From NCBI GenBank assembly GCA_050943535.1, contig JBMNPJ010000003.1, forward strand, positions 233,793 through 297,792: DNA of 64,000 bases, read 5' to 3'. The notes under the pieces are model-generated. The model saw only the letters and a list, made by a program, of their open reading frames with translations. It was not told where the DNA came from and did not search any database. This document shows positions 9,348 through 17,527 of the stretch, one piece after another. The position numbers and the translations under genes are program-made. Numbering within the stretch: position 1 is the stretch's first letter; every line of letters starts with the position of its first letter. This DNA comes from Massiliimalia sp050943535 (GTDB taxonomy: Bacteria; Bacillota; Clostridia; Oscillospirales; Ruminococcaceae).

Positions 9348-10631
9348 ATGATTCCTTATAAAGAGATGTCAAGAGATCAATTGCTCACCGAAAAAGAAAA
9401 CCTGCAGAAAGCATATGATGCTTTTAAAGCAAAAGGCTTAAAACTGAATATGGCAAGAGGTAAGCCTGGTGCAGACCAGCTGGATTTGTCCATGCCTATG
9501 TTGGAAATTTTAAGCAAAGACGATGTATTGATGGATGAATCCGGTACCGATACTCGTAACTATGGTTTGCTGGATGGGATTCCGGAAGCAAAACGGCTGA
9601 TGGCTCAGGTACTGAAAGTACAGCCGGAAGAAGTGATTATCGGCGGAAACTCCAGCTTGAATATGATGTACGACACCATTGTGCGCGGCATGATGTTTGG
9701 TTATGTAGATTCTCCAAAACCGTGGAAAGACTGCGGCAAACTGAAATTCCTTTGCCCAGCTCCGGGATATGACCGCCATTTTGCCATTACAGAACATTTT
9801 GGCTTTGAACTGATCACCATCCCTATGACAGAAGATGGACCAGATATGGATCTGGTGGAAAAATATGCAGCAGAAGACGAATCAGTAAAAGGGATTTGGT
9901 GTGTACCAATGTATTCTAATCCACAGGGTATTACCTACTCTGATGAAACTGTACGTCGGTTTGCAAAAATGAAAACTGCTGCTCCAGACTTTAAAATTTT
10001 CTGGGATAACGCTTACTGTATCCATCATCTGACCGAAACTCCGGATCATCTTTTGAATTTGATGGACGAATGTAAAAAATTAGGTACTGAAAAAAGAGTA
10101 TTTCTGTTTGCTTCTACCTCTAAAATCACATTCCCAGGTGCAGGAATTGCCACCTTTGCAGCTTGCAAAGAAAATGTGGAATACATTAAAAAGCTGATGG
10201 CAATTCAGACCATTGGATTTGACAAGATTAAACAGCTGCGTCATGCGAAATTCTTCAAAGATCTGGATGGTTTGACCGCTCATATGGAAAAACACCGTCA
10301 GATTTTGGCACCAAAATTTGAGGCAGTGTTAACTGCTCTGGAACAGGAAATTGCTCCTTTGAATATCGCCACTTGGAATAAACCAAACGGCGGATACTTT
10401 ATCGCACTGGATACCATGGAAGGCTGTGCAAAACGGGTTGTCTCCCTGTGTAAAGAAGCTGGTGTTATTATGACCGATGCAGGCGCTACCTATCCATACG
10501 GCAAAGACCCGAAAGATACCAATATCCGGATTGCGCCAACTTATCCTCCTATTGACGAATTGAAACAGGCAGTAGAACTGTTCTGCTTGTGTGTCAAACT
10601 GGCCAGCGTTGAAAAATTGCTGGAAGCATAA
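9348..10631 (+). CDS. PLP-dependent aminotransferase, MocR-type class I/II fold
   Basis: 427 residues. The N-terminal NMARGKPGADQLDLS segment and overall layout match the aspartate-aminotransferase-like family catalogued as Aminotran_MocR, which stands alone without a DNA-binding domain. The Schiff-base lysine is K259 in STSKITFPGAG. WCVPMYSNPQGITYS and FWDNAYCIHH supply the usual PLP-contact Asp and Tyr. It probably transfers amino groups between an acidic amino acid and a keto acid, but the exact substrate cannot be read from sequence. ACAGGAGG lies 8 bases before the ATG. It is monocistronic, with a long terminator hairpin downstream. Confidence 0.88.
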   Translation: MIPYKEMSRDQLLTEKENLQKAYDAFKAKGLKLNMARGKPGADQLDLSMPMLEILSKDDVLMDESGTDTRNYGLLDGIPEAKRLMAQVLKVQPEEVIIGGNSSLNMMYDTIVRGMMFGYVDSPKPWKDCGKLKFLCPAPGYDRHFAITEHFGFELITIPMTEDGPDMDLVEKYAAEDESVKGIWCVPMYSNPQGITYSDETVRRFAKMKTAAPDFKIFWDNAYCIHHLTETPDHLLNLMDECKKLGTEKRVFLFASTSKITFPGAGIATFAACKENVEYIKKLMAIQTIGFDKIKQLRHAKFFKDLDGLTAHMEKHRQILAPKFEAVLTALEQEIAPLNIATWNKPNGGYFIALDTMEGCAKRVVSLCKEAGVIMTDAGATYPYGKDPKDTNIRIAPTYPPIDELKQAVELFCLCVKLASVEKLLEA

Positions 10632-10674
10632 AAGAAAGAATATAGTTTTTCTGTAACGAAAAACTCAACGGATC

Positions 10675-10720
10675 AAAAACCGCTGCATATGCCCTTAAAA
10701 GGGTTGTGCGGTGGTTTTTG
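10675..10720 (+). terminator. Intrinsic terminator after the aminotransferase gene
   Basis: A long, slightly imperfect stem starts AAAAACCGC and closes with GCGGTGGTTTTT, with an AAAA loop near 10697. It runs into T-rich sequence just before the next gene's ribosome binding site. Confidence 0.7.
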
Positions 10721-10739
10721 TGTTAAGAGGAGATCTTTA

Positions 10740-11294
10740 ATGATAAGAGGGACAATACGGGTTCAGGGGGTGGAAATCCCCTATGAACTGACTTTTAAAA
10801 AAGTAAAGAATATCAATCTGCGAATTAAATCCCAAAAGCTTGTGTGCATCTCCGCACCCAAATGGGTGGGAAAGCAGGCAGCACTGCAGTTTTTACAGTC
10901 CCATGGTCCATGGGTATTGGAGCACTGGAGAAAAATGGAACAGCATGACCAGTTGGTGAATCAACCTCATCCTATTTTGTGGGAGGAATCTGTTTTTGGA
11001 GAAATACTGGAAGAGCTGTATCCCCAGTTTCAGCGTTGGGTACCCCGTCTGCCTAGTTTGACAATCCGAACCATGAAAACCCGCTGGGGAAGCTGTAACC
11101 CCAGTCGGTGCCATATTACGATTAACCGAATGTTATTGTGTGCACCCAAAGAATGTATCCGCTATGTTATGGTGCATGAACTGGTACATTTTATTCATCT
11201 CAACCATTCTGCAGATTTTTATCAAGCCATGGATCATTTTTTGCCGGAGCATCGAATGCTCAAGCAGCAATTAAAAGACCAGCATTTGCTTTAA
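10740..11294 (+). CDS. YgjP/DUF45-family zinc metallopeptidase
   Basis: 184 residues. The zinc-binding HELVH motif is at residues 146-150, followed by a third ligand region HLNHSADFY; the KTRWGSCNPS element before it is typical of the YgjP (M48-related, SprT-like) group. Members are small soluble peptidase-like proteins whose substrates are mostly unknown. The ATG at 10740 is chosen because AGAGGAG lies 8-9 bases upstream; an earlier ATG at 10689 falls inside the terminator hairpin. It lies ahead of araR but with a separate promoter in between. Confidence 0.88.
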   Translation: MIRGTIRVQGVEIPYELTFKKVKNINLRIKSQKLVCISAPKWVGKQAALQFLQSHGPWVLEHWRKMEQHDQLVNQPHPILWEESVFGEILEELYPQFQRWVPRLPSLTIRTMKTRWGSCNPSRCHITINRMLLCAPKECIRYVMVHELVHFIHLNHSADFYQAMDHFLPEHRMLKQQLKDQHLL

Positions 11295-11309
11295 AAGGAA
11301 AATTTTTGG

Positions 11310-11321
11310 TTGTACGTACAA
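11310..11321 (+). promoter_or_regulatory. AraR operator (araR upstream site)
   Basis: TTGTACGTACAA is a perfect 12-bp palindrome, the core of the known AraR box of Firmicutes. It lies immediately upstream of the -35 element of the araR promoter, so binding would block polymerase. It implies autoregulation relieved by L-arabinose. Confidence 0.85.
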
Positions 11322-11326
11322 AATGG

Positions 11327-11355
11327 TTGTCAACTCCACAAAGTTGTGCTATGAT
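11327..11355 (+). promoter_or_regulatory. araR promoter
   Basis: TTGTCA (11327-11332) and TATGAT (11350-11355) with exactly 17 bp between them, adjacent to the operator palindrome and 35 bp before the araR start. Confidence 0.75.
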
Positions 11356-11390
11356 GAAAGAAAAAGGTTCACTTGAAAGGAGGAGCGGAA

Positions 11391-12488
11391 ATGGCTCAAA
11401 AAAAACCAAAACATCAGCTGGTTAGCGACTGGGTAAAAGAGCGGATTACCAACGGAACTTTCCCCAATGGAAGCAGACTGCTGTCTGAAAATGAATTGGC
11501 ACAGCAGTTTGAAATCAGCCGCCAAACCGTACGGCAGGCAATTGGTACTTTGGTGAATGAAGGGCTCCTGGAACGGCACAGAGGAAGCGGAACCTATGTG
11601 TGCTACGAAAAGAAGCCGCCGAGAAACTCCACGAAAAATATTGGTGTGATTACCACCTATTTAAACGAATATATTTTCCCCGGTGTGATTAAGGGAATTG
11701 ATCAGGTGCTGAGTAAAAACGGGTACCAGATGAATTTGGGAATCACCTATAATAAAACCCTGAACGAACAAACTGTACTCAGTTCCATGCTCAGCAACGG
11801 GGTGGATGGGTTTATTATTGAGCCCACAAAAAGTGCGTTTCCAAACCCCAATATTGGGCTTTATCGGGAGATTGTCCGCCAGCATATTCCGGTGGTGTTT
11901 ATTAACGGGTATTATGCTGCTTTGGATTTTCCTTATGTTACTATGGATGACTATTCTGCCGGGAAACTAGATGCATCTCACCTGATTGAAAAGGGACATA
12001 AAAAGCTGTTTGGAATTTTTAAATCAGATGATATTCAGGGACATTTTCGCTACAGCGGGTTTGTCAGTGCCATGCAGGATCATGGACTGGAGTTTGATGA
12101 CAGCCGGATTTTATGGTATGTGACAGAGGATTTGCAGCAGATGTTTTCTCCGGATAATGACCGTTATCTTTTAGAACGGATTGGTGACAGCACTGGCATT
12201 GTTTGTTACAACGATGAGATTGCAGTAAAACTATTAGAGGTATTGAAACGCCACGGAAAACAGGTTCCAGAGGACTATTCCCTTGTGAGCTTTGATAACT
12301 CCAATTTATGCGGGGTTGGCGAAGTGGGCATCACTTCTATAGACTATCCTTCACAGGAAATCGGCAGTGCGGCAGCGGAAAAGATGATTCAAATTTTAAA
12401 CGGTGAGAATGTAAAACTCCACTTTTCTATGAAACCTTATTTGGTAGAACGGAATTCTGTAAAAAATTTACTGGATGAGAAAAAATAA
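11391..12488 (+). CDS. araR: Arabinose operon repressor AraR (GntR HTH + sugar-binding domain)
   Basis: 365 residues. An N-terminal GntR winged helix covers about residues 8-75 (LVSDWVKERITNG, ISRQTVRQAIGTL, GSGTYVC), then a LacI/GalR-type periplasmic-binding-like effector domain runs to the C-terminus (GVITTYLNEYIFPGVIKGI, VSFDNSNLCGVGEVGITSIDYP). This architecture defines AraR, the L-arabinose-responsive repressor of arabinose genes. AAAGGAGGAG lies 7 bases before the ATG at 11391. AraR-type palindromes sit at its own promoter and in front of the downstream unit, and a whole araD follows, which together fix the identification. The reading frame is intact although much of its operon is not. 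Confidence 0.93.
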   Translation: MAQKKPKHQLVSDWVKERITNGTFPNGSRLLSENELAQQFEISRQTVRQAIGTLVNEGLLERHRGSGTYVCYEKKPPRNSTKNIGVITTYLNEYIFPGVIKGIDQVLSKNGYQMNLGITYNKTLNEQTVLSSMLSNGVDGFIIEPTKSAFPNPNIGLYREIVRQHIPVVFINGYYAALDFPYVTMDDYSAGKLDASHLIEKGHKKLFGIFKSDDIQGHFRYSGFVSAMQDHGLEFDDSRILWYVTEDLQQMFSPDNDRYLLERIGDSTGIVCYNDEIAVKLLEVLKRHGKQVPEDYSLVSFDNSNLCGVGEVGITSIDYPSQEIGSAAAEKMIQILNGENVKLHFSMKPYLVERNSVKNLLDEKK

Positions 12489-12533
12489 AAACAAATGTAA
12501 TAGGAAAAACAATCATTTTACTAGAAAAAGTAA

Positions 12534-12562
12534 TTGCTTTTTCTCTTGTGATAGAGTATAAT
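12534..12562 (+). promoter_or_regulatory. Promoter of the remnant ara operon
   Basis: TTGCTT (12534-12539) and TATAAT (12557-12562) with a 17-bp spacer. The start point would lie just before the AraR palindrome at 12577. Confidence 0.75.
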
Positions 12563-12576
12563 AATTGCTAAATTAA

Positions 12577-12588
12577 TTGTATGTACAA
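12577..12588 (+). promoter_or_regulatory. AraR operator (ara operon site)
   Basis: TTGTATGTACAA differs from the perfect palindrome at 11310 by one base. It starts 15 bp after the -10 and so covers the initial transcribed region, a classic repressor position. Confidence 0.8.
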
Positions 12589-12590
12589 CA

Positions 12591-12803
12591 ATGGCAATAA
12601 AATCCGGAAAAACCAATTAAAATAATAAACAAAACGGTAGAGAAATTGACGCCCAGTGTACTGGATTATCCTATTGAAGAAAATAGTCAAGTTTATGATA
12701 AACTGTATGAAGAATATTCTATTCTGCATGACTATTTTGGACGGGGCGCAAATGACGTAATGAAGCGCTTGAAAGAAATTAAAAAACAAGCTCGAAACAG
12801 CTG
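12591..12803 (+). pseudogene. araB: L-ribulokinase (araB) relic, C-terminal fragment
   Basis: From 12658 one frame reads VLDYPIEENSQVYDKLYEEY, then SILHDYFGRGANDVMKRLKE and a short basic tail, stopping at 12801-12803. Pairing a PxxEN..VYDKLYEEY helix with LHDYFG..NDVMKRLKEI is characteristic of the last 45 or so residues of L-ribulokinase (FGGY kinases). The catalytic kinase, normally about 530-560 residues, is missing. An ATG at 12591 (MAIKSGKTN, then stop) may be the relic of the original start. The piece lies between the ara promoter/AraR operator and araD, where araB belongs. An internal deletion is the simplest explanation. Confidence 0.8.
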
Positions 12804-12818
12804 ATGGAGGAATGAGTT

Positions 12819-13520
12819 GTGTTAAAAAAATTAAAAAAGCAGGTGTATGAAGCAAATATGCTGCTGCCAAAGTATCATCTGATTACCTTTACCTGGGGAA
12901 ATGTATCTGGCATTGACCGTGAAAAAGGGTTGGTAGTGATTAAGCCTTCTGGAGTAGAATATGATCAAATGACCGCGGATGATATGGTGGTTGTAGATCT
13001 GGAAACAGGAAAAACAGTGGATGGAGATTTAAATCCTTCTTCTGATACGCCTACCCATCTGGAATTATACCGGAATTTTCCCAATATTGGGGGCGTGGTT
13101 CACACCCATTCCCGCTGGGCTACTGTTTGGGCACAGGCAGGAAAAGGGATTGCGCCTTACGGAACCACCCATGGGGACTATTTTGCAGGAACGATTCCCT
13201 GCACCCGCTCTATGACACCAGAAGAGATCCAAAGCGAATATGAACGAAATACCGGCAAAGTGATTGTGGAAACCTTTGCAGAGTTGGAACCGGATCATAT
13301 TCCGGCGGTTCTGGTGAAAAATCACGGACCATTCTGTTGGGGAAAAGATCCATTTGAAGCGGTGCATAATGCAGTAGTACTGGAGGAAATTGGCATGATG
13401 GCTGTTTATACGGAACAGCTGATGGGTGCTGACACAGCACCTATGCCATCTGTTTTGCTGGAGAAACATTTTTTCCGCAAACATGGCCCTAATGCCTATT
13501 ACGGACAGAAAGCAAAATAA
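12819..13520 (+). CDS. araD: L-ribulose-5-phosphate 4-epimerase
   Basis: 233 residues, full length for AraD. Zinc ligands are visible in VVHTHSRWATVWAQ (near residues 94-98) and VKNHGPFCWGKDP (near 166-178). The N-terminal TWGNVSGIDREKGL and KPSGVEYDQM segments bind the sugar phosphate. The enzyme converts L-ribulose 5-phosphate to D-xylulose 5-phosphate in arabinose breakdown. The GTG start follows TGGAGG at 9-base spacing. It is the only complete catabolic gene left between relics of araB and araM, and would be under AraR control. It might still serve if the kinase and isomerase are encoded elsewhere. Confidence 0.93.
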   Translation: MLKKLKKQVYEANMLLPKYHLITFTWGNVSGIDREKGLVVIKPSGVEYDQMTADDMVVVDLETGKTVDGDLNPSSDTPTHLELYRNFPNIGGVVHTHSRWATVWAQAGKGIAPYGTTHGDYFAGTIPCTRSMTPEEIQSEYERNTGKVIVETFAELEPDHIPAVLVKNHGPFCWGKDPFEAVHNAVVLEEIGMMAVYTEQLMGADTAPMPSVLLEKHFFRKHGPNAYYGQKAK

Positions 13521-13550
13521 GCAAATTTTGATAGATATGAGATAAAGTGG

Positions 13551-13590
13551 CAGCCCAGGGATGACAGTACATTCTTTTGGGCTGTTATTT
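13551..13590 (+). terminator. Possible terminator after araD
   Basis: CAGCCCA (13551-13557) pairs with TGGGCTG (about 13578-13584), followed by TTATTTATT. The loop is long, so the call is tentative. Confidence 0.4.
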
Positions 13591-13639
13591 ATTGAAAGAT
13601 GGTTTCAACATGCCTGCGAAAGGCAGCAGAGCTACGATG

Positions 13640-14134
13640 GGTTTTGCAACAAAAATATTCAGGAATTGATTGGCATAGAATTTGCCTGTGATTGCGGGAC
13701 AACCCATACAGCCAATATCCAAAACATCTCATGGGAAAAGGGATTTTATCTCAGCTGGAATCTTTAATCGGTTGGCAAAAGACAGGAGCGGGACGATTTC
13801 AGAAATCCGGCGGGCATATGGACTGGCGGCAGATCAAGTGCTTCAGGTAGAAGCGGGGGCTCACCAGAATGATCCAGAAAACGTGGAAAAGCGAATTGAT
13901 GCGATCCAAAGAAATTTTGATGCTGTGCGGGAACTGATAAAACAGGTAGTAGCAGATACCAACAAAGCTCCTGAACTGTTAAAACAGCTGGGTGGACTTA
14001 CTTCCATTGCTGGGTATCCTCTGTCTCGTGAAGGAATGTGGGATGTACTGCGCTATGCCAAAGAGCTTTGTTCCCGGTATGCGACACTGCAATTTTTCTA
14101 TGATTTGGGCGTTTTGAATGACTTGGTGGATTAG
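13640..14134 (+). pseudogene. araM: Glycerol-1-phosphate dehydrogenase (araM) relic
   Basis: Two pieces of one gene lie in different frames. The first (about 13640-13740) reads NKNIQELIGIEFACDCGTTH; a CxCGxTH segment opens AraM-family proteins. The second (about 13760-14134) ends with YPLSREGMWDVLRYAKELC and SRYATLQFFYDLGVL, the usual AraM C-terminal helices. The central NAD-binding and metal-binding region of a protein of roughly 400 residues is gone, leaving about 150 codons. araM follows araD in the Bacillus ara operon, which fits. A deletion with frameshift is inferred. Confidence 0.7.
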
Positions 14135-14192
14135 CTGTTAGTAGAACAGCTCACTCAGGCATAATGAAAATTTAAAAATTCGGCTATTTCAG

Positions 14193-14222
14193 TTGACATA
14201 AGTTCCTGTCCGGTGTTACAAT
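14193..14222 (+). promoter_or_regulatory. Predicted promoter for the CDF transporter gene
   Basis: TTGACA (14193-14198) and TACAAT (14217-14222) with an 18-bp spacer, about 90 bp before the start codon. Confidence 0.6.
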
Positions 14223-14310
14223 CATATACAAAATGTTCTTTTCGTTGAATTGCTGTAAAGCGATAAAATAAGTACAGAGATTTTGTGTGAGTGAAAGGAT
14301 GGGATTTGTA

Positions 14311-15477
14311 ATGACCGAGTTTTTAGTCCGTCGGTTTATTAAGAACTATGACTGTGTAGAAAATCAAGAAGTAAGGCAAAAATATGGAATTTTAGGGGGA
14401 GTAGTAGGGATCTGCTGCAACTTGATTTTATTTTTGGCAAAACTTTTGGCTGGTGTTATCACTTCTTCTATTTCTGTTATGGCAGATGCATTTAACAATC
14501 TGTCTGATGCAGGATCTTCCATTGTAACAGTGGTAGGATTTAAAATGGCAGGGATGCCGGCAGATGATCAGCACCCTTTTGGACACGGCAGGATTGAGTA
14601 TATTTCCGGCTTGATTGTGTCCATGGTGATTATCCTGATGGGATTTGAACTGGGAAAGAGTTCTGTAGAAAAGATCCTTCATCCGGATGAACCCGCATTT
14701 CATCTGTTTTCTCTGGTGATTTTGCTGTTTTCAATTGCATTAAAATTGTGGATGGGGCTGTTTAATCGCAATTTGGGCATGCGCATTGATTCTGCAGCCA
14801 TGAAAGCGGCTGCTATGGACAGCATTAGCGATGTTGCAGCGACTTCTGCAGTTGCTTTGGGAATGGTAATCAGTAAGTTCAGCGGAGTGAATCTGGACGG
14901 ATATATTGGGATTTTGGTGGCATTATTTATTTTGTACACCGGTCTTAATACTGCCCGGGATACATTGAATCCTTTGCTGGGGCAGGCGCCGGATGAAGAA
15001 CTGGTAGAAAAGATTAAAGATGAAGTACTTTCCTATGAAGGAATTATGGGGATTCATGACCTGATCATTCACAATTATGGCCCAGGGAGAATTATTGTTT
15101 CACTGCATGCAGAAGTTCCTTGTGATGTGGATATTATTAAAATTCACGACACCATCGATAATATTGAACGGGATATGAGAGCGAAGTTTGACTGTGAAGC
15201 GGTGATCCATATGGATCCTATTGTGACGGACGATGAATATTCTAATTCTGTAAAAAAGAAGATTGGGGTTCTGGTAAAACTGATTGATCCTTCTTTGGCA
15301 ATCCATGATTTTCGTATGGTAGAAGGTCCTTCTCATACCAATCTGATTTTTGATGTGGTGGTTCCTCATCGGTTCCGTCTTACCGACGAGCAGGTGGTTG
15401 CTTCTATCACCAATGCGGTAAAAGCGCTGGATGAAACTTTTGAAGTTGTAATCCATGTAGATAAAGGATATCTGTAA
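14311..15477 (+). CDS. Cation diffusion facilitator family metal efflux transporter
   Basis: 388 residues. The first part carries the transmembrane core with the metal-site motifs MADAFNNLSDAGS near residue 57 and HPFGHGRIEYISGL, followed by a second ligand set SAAMKAAAMDSISDVAAT. A cytoplasmic ferredoxin-like domain (IMGIHDLIIHNYGPGRIIVSLHAEV) follows, extended by a further C-terminal segment to about residue 388. CDF pumps export divalent metals such as Zn, Mn or Fe using a proton gradient; the D-x3-D pattern here does not settle the metal. The ATG at 14311 sits 7 bases after AAGGATGGG. It is monocistronic. Confidence 0.92.
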   Translation: MTEFLVRRFIKNYDCVENQEVRQKYGILGGVVGICCNLILFLAKLLAGVITSSISVMADAFNNLSDAGSSIVTVVGFKMAGMPADDQHPFGHGRIEYISGLIVSMVIILMGFELGKSSVEKILHPDEPAFHLFSLVILLFSIALKLWMGLFNRNLGMRIDSAAMKAAAMDSISDVAATSAVALGMVISKFSGVNLDGYIGILVALFILYTGLNTARDTLNPLLGQAPDEELVEKIKDEVLSYEGIMGIHDLIIHNYGPGRIIVSLHAEVPCDVDIIKIHDTIDNIERDMRAKFDCEAVIHMDPIVTDDEYSNSVKKKIGVLVKLIDPSLAIHDFRMVEGPSHTNLIFDVVVPHRFRLTDEQVVASITNAVKALDETFEVVIHVDKGYL

Positions 15478-15507
15478 AATAAAAAGGGATTCCGTTTTAC
15501 ATTAATA

Positions 15508-15552
15508 AAAGCAGAGAACTGATGCTGACAGCATCAGTTCTCTGCTTTTTTG
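15508..15552 (+). terminator. Intrinsic terminator after the CDF gene
   Basis: A near-perfect 19-bp stem (AAGCAGAGAACTGATGCTG with its complement) has a very short loop and ends in TTTTTT. Confidence 0.9.
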
Positions 15553-15764
15553 CTTCAAAATAAGGAGAAGAAAGCAAATTTCCTCTTTGAATTATGGAAA
15601 AATGTTGCAACCCAAAAATGGATGCAATTATTTTTTGTGTCCGAACACGGTTAAACTTGTACAGGTACTTAGTGTCCGTGCACGGAGGCACGGAGCGGTA
15701 AAAAGCAGTTGTATATACCGATAAACCTAGTTTATGAAGGCATTGTAAATCTTGTGAAATGGAA
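15553..15764. other. Intergenic region upstream of the PFK promoter
   Basis: No gene is recognised. A small GC-rich hairpin (CCGTGC/GCACGG, near 15674-15692) stands out in otherwise AT-rich sequence. Confidence 0.35.
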
Positions 15765-15793
15765 TTTACACTGGTTTTTTCCTGTGCTATACT
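15765..15793 (+). promoter_or_regulatory. Promoter of the PPi-PFK gene
   Basis: TTTACA (15765-15770) and TATACT (15788-15793) with a 17-bp spacer. A GGGCAGCA...TGCTGCC hairpin lies in the early leader (about 15808-15833). Confidence 0.65.
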
Positions 15794-15876
15794 GAATATA
15801 TCAGAAATGGGCAGCATCATAAAAAGTGCTGCCTATTGGTTTGTAAATGGGAAAACGGAAAGGAAACAAGAACAGA

Positions 15877-17112
15877 ATGAGAATGGGAAATAATATGTTA
15901 ATTGGGCAGTCCGGAGGACCTACCGCAGCAATCAACGCTTCTTTGTCCGGAGCAATTCGGGCAGCAATGGCATGCGGTGAAATCGGACATATTTACGGCA
16001 CCAAGTCCGGTATTGAAGGTGTGCTCAAACAAAACATCATTGAACTGACTCCTTATTTGAAATCTGAAATGGATTTTCGCCTTTTGGAACACACCCCAGC
16101 AATGGCTTTAGGCTCCTGCCGGTTTAAATTGCCGGATTGGCAGCAGGATGAAGAATTGTATGTACAAATTTCAAAGGTTTTTGAAAAGTATGAAATCGGG
16201 TATTTTTTCTATATTGGCGGAAATGATTCCATGGACACCGTAAGGAAGCTGAAAGACTACTTTTTGTCTCATGACAAAGAAATTTGTGTCATCGGAATTC
16301 CCAAAACCATTGACAATGACTTAAACTGCACAGACCATACTCCGGGGTTTGGTTCTGCTGCCAAATATGTGGCAACTTCCATGCTGGAAATCAGCCGCGA
16401 CAGCAGCGTCTATGATCTGCCCAGCGTTACCATTGTGGAGATTATGGGAAGAAACGCAGGCTGGCTTACAGCGTCTTCTGTTTTGGCAAGACAAGCTGGT
16501 ACCAGTGCACCTCATTTAATTTATCTGCCGGAAGTGGCTTTTGATGTTGAACAGTTTGTACAGGACGTTTCCCAGCTGACAAAAACCGTACAAAATGTAG
16601 TGGTAGCTGTATCAGAAGGGGTGCGGCTGGCAGACGGAAGCTATGCGGCAGAAGCTTATCAGAGTAATGCAGTGGATGTATTTGGCCACAAATACCTTTC
16701 TGGAATCGGACGGTATCTGGAACAGGTAGTTCGAGATCGGATTGGCTGCAAAGTTCGTTCGATTGAGCTGAACGTCATGCAGCGCTGTGCGGTTCATATT
16801 AGTTCCAAAACTGACCTGCAGGAAGCCAGAGAAATTGGCCGCGTTGCAGTACAGCTGGCTCTGAAAGGAGAAACTGGTGTAGTTCCAGTGATGGAACGGG
16901 TATCCAATCACCCATATTTAATTGCTTTCCGCAGCCAAAATGTAGATGAGATTGCAAACTATGAGAAAAAGGTGCCAAAAAAATGGATTACACCGGAAGG
17001 CAACGATGTGACAGAAGATATGGTTGAATATCTGCGTCCTTTGATTGTAGGGGAAGCTACACAGTTTACCAAAAACGGTCTGCCCATTTACTTTTCTTTT
17101 GAACAGGAATAA
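15877..17112 (+). CDS. Pyrophosphate-type 6-phosphofructokinase
   Basis: 411 residues from the ATG chosen. The glycine loop IGQSGGPTAAINAS opens the protein. YIGGNDSMDT (near 112-121) puts Asp where ATP-PFK has Gly, and GIPKTIDND (near 140-148) has the Lys that marks pyrophosphate-dependent enzymes. MGRNAGWL is the fructose-6-phosphate site. It phosphorylates fructose 6-phosphate with PPi reversibly, saving ATP in glycolysis. Start choice is uncertain: AAAGGAAA precedes the ATG at 15877 by about 10 bases, while 15847, 15883 and 15895 are also in frame. It has its own promoter and terminator. Confidence 0.9.
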   Translation: MRMGNNMLIGQSGGPTAAINASLSGAIRAAMACGEIGHIYGTKSGIEGVLKQNIIELTPYLKSEMDFRLLEHTPAMALGSCRFKLPDWQQDEELYVQISKVFEKYEIGYFFYIGGNDSMDTVRKLKDYFLSHDKEICVIGIPKTIDNDLNCTDHTPGFGSAAKYVATSMLEISRDSSVYDLPSVTIVEIMGRNAGWLTASSVLARQAGTSAPHLIYLPEVAFDVEQFVQDVSQLTKTVQNVVVAVSEGVRLADGSYAAEAYQSNAVDVFGHKYLSGIGRYLEQVVRDRIGCKVRSIELNVMQRCAVHISSKTDLQEAREIGRVAVQLALKGETGVVPVMERVSNHPYLIAFRSQNVDEIANYEKKVPKKWITPEGNDVTEDMVEYLRPLIVGEATQFTKNGLPIYFSFEQE

Positions 17113-17140
17113 GCGAAAAGATTTTAAGAAGTTTTACCCA

Positions 17141-17184
17141 AAGAGTGCCGCAAGTGTCTTATATTCTGCGGCACTCTTTTTTTC
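17141..17184 (+). terminator. Intrinsic terminator after the PFK gene
   Basis: AAGAGTGCCGCA pairs with TGCGGCACTCTT, followed by seven T. Confidence 0.9.
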
Positions 17185-17527
17185 TGAAAAACAGTCTAAA
17201 AAAAGAACCGCCCGAAGGCGGTCAAAAAAATGATGAGAAGAGATGGTTGTACAGAATGAAATCAGAAGACTTGATTCTGTACAGAAATTAGAAAAAAGAA
17301 ATGGAAGGGTAAACAGTTCACAAAAAACGCCGGAAAATTCTTGCCAAAGGGCATCCGCTTTTATTTTTTCAGGAGAAATGATTGAAAAATTACAGCTTTT
17401 GTGCTTAAATAAAAATGATACCGCATTTGTTTTGGAATCATCCGACCTTTTCTGATGAGCACAGGAATAAGGATACCACGAATTTGCGGAAAAGTTTGTC
17501 GAAATGGAAAGGAACGATGAAATATTT
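17185..17527. other. Intergenic region before the amidohydrolase gene
   Basis: A small hairpin ACCGCC-CGAA-GGCGGT (about 17206-17221) is flanked by A-runs on both sides, so it would look like a terminator only on the minus strand, where no gene ends. A 70-codon open frame (17243-17455) lacks a ribosome binding site and recognisable domains and is not called. AAAGGAAC just before the amidohydrolase start is its probable binding site. Confidence 0.4.

Noticed and set aside
17243..17455. 70-codon plus-strand frame between PFK and amidohydrolase genes
   Set aside because: No ribosome binding site, no domain, AT-rich intergenic sequence.
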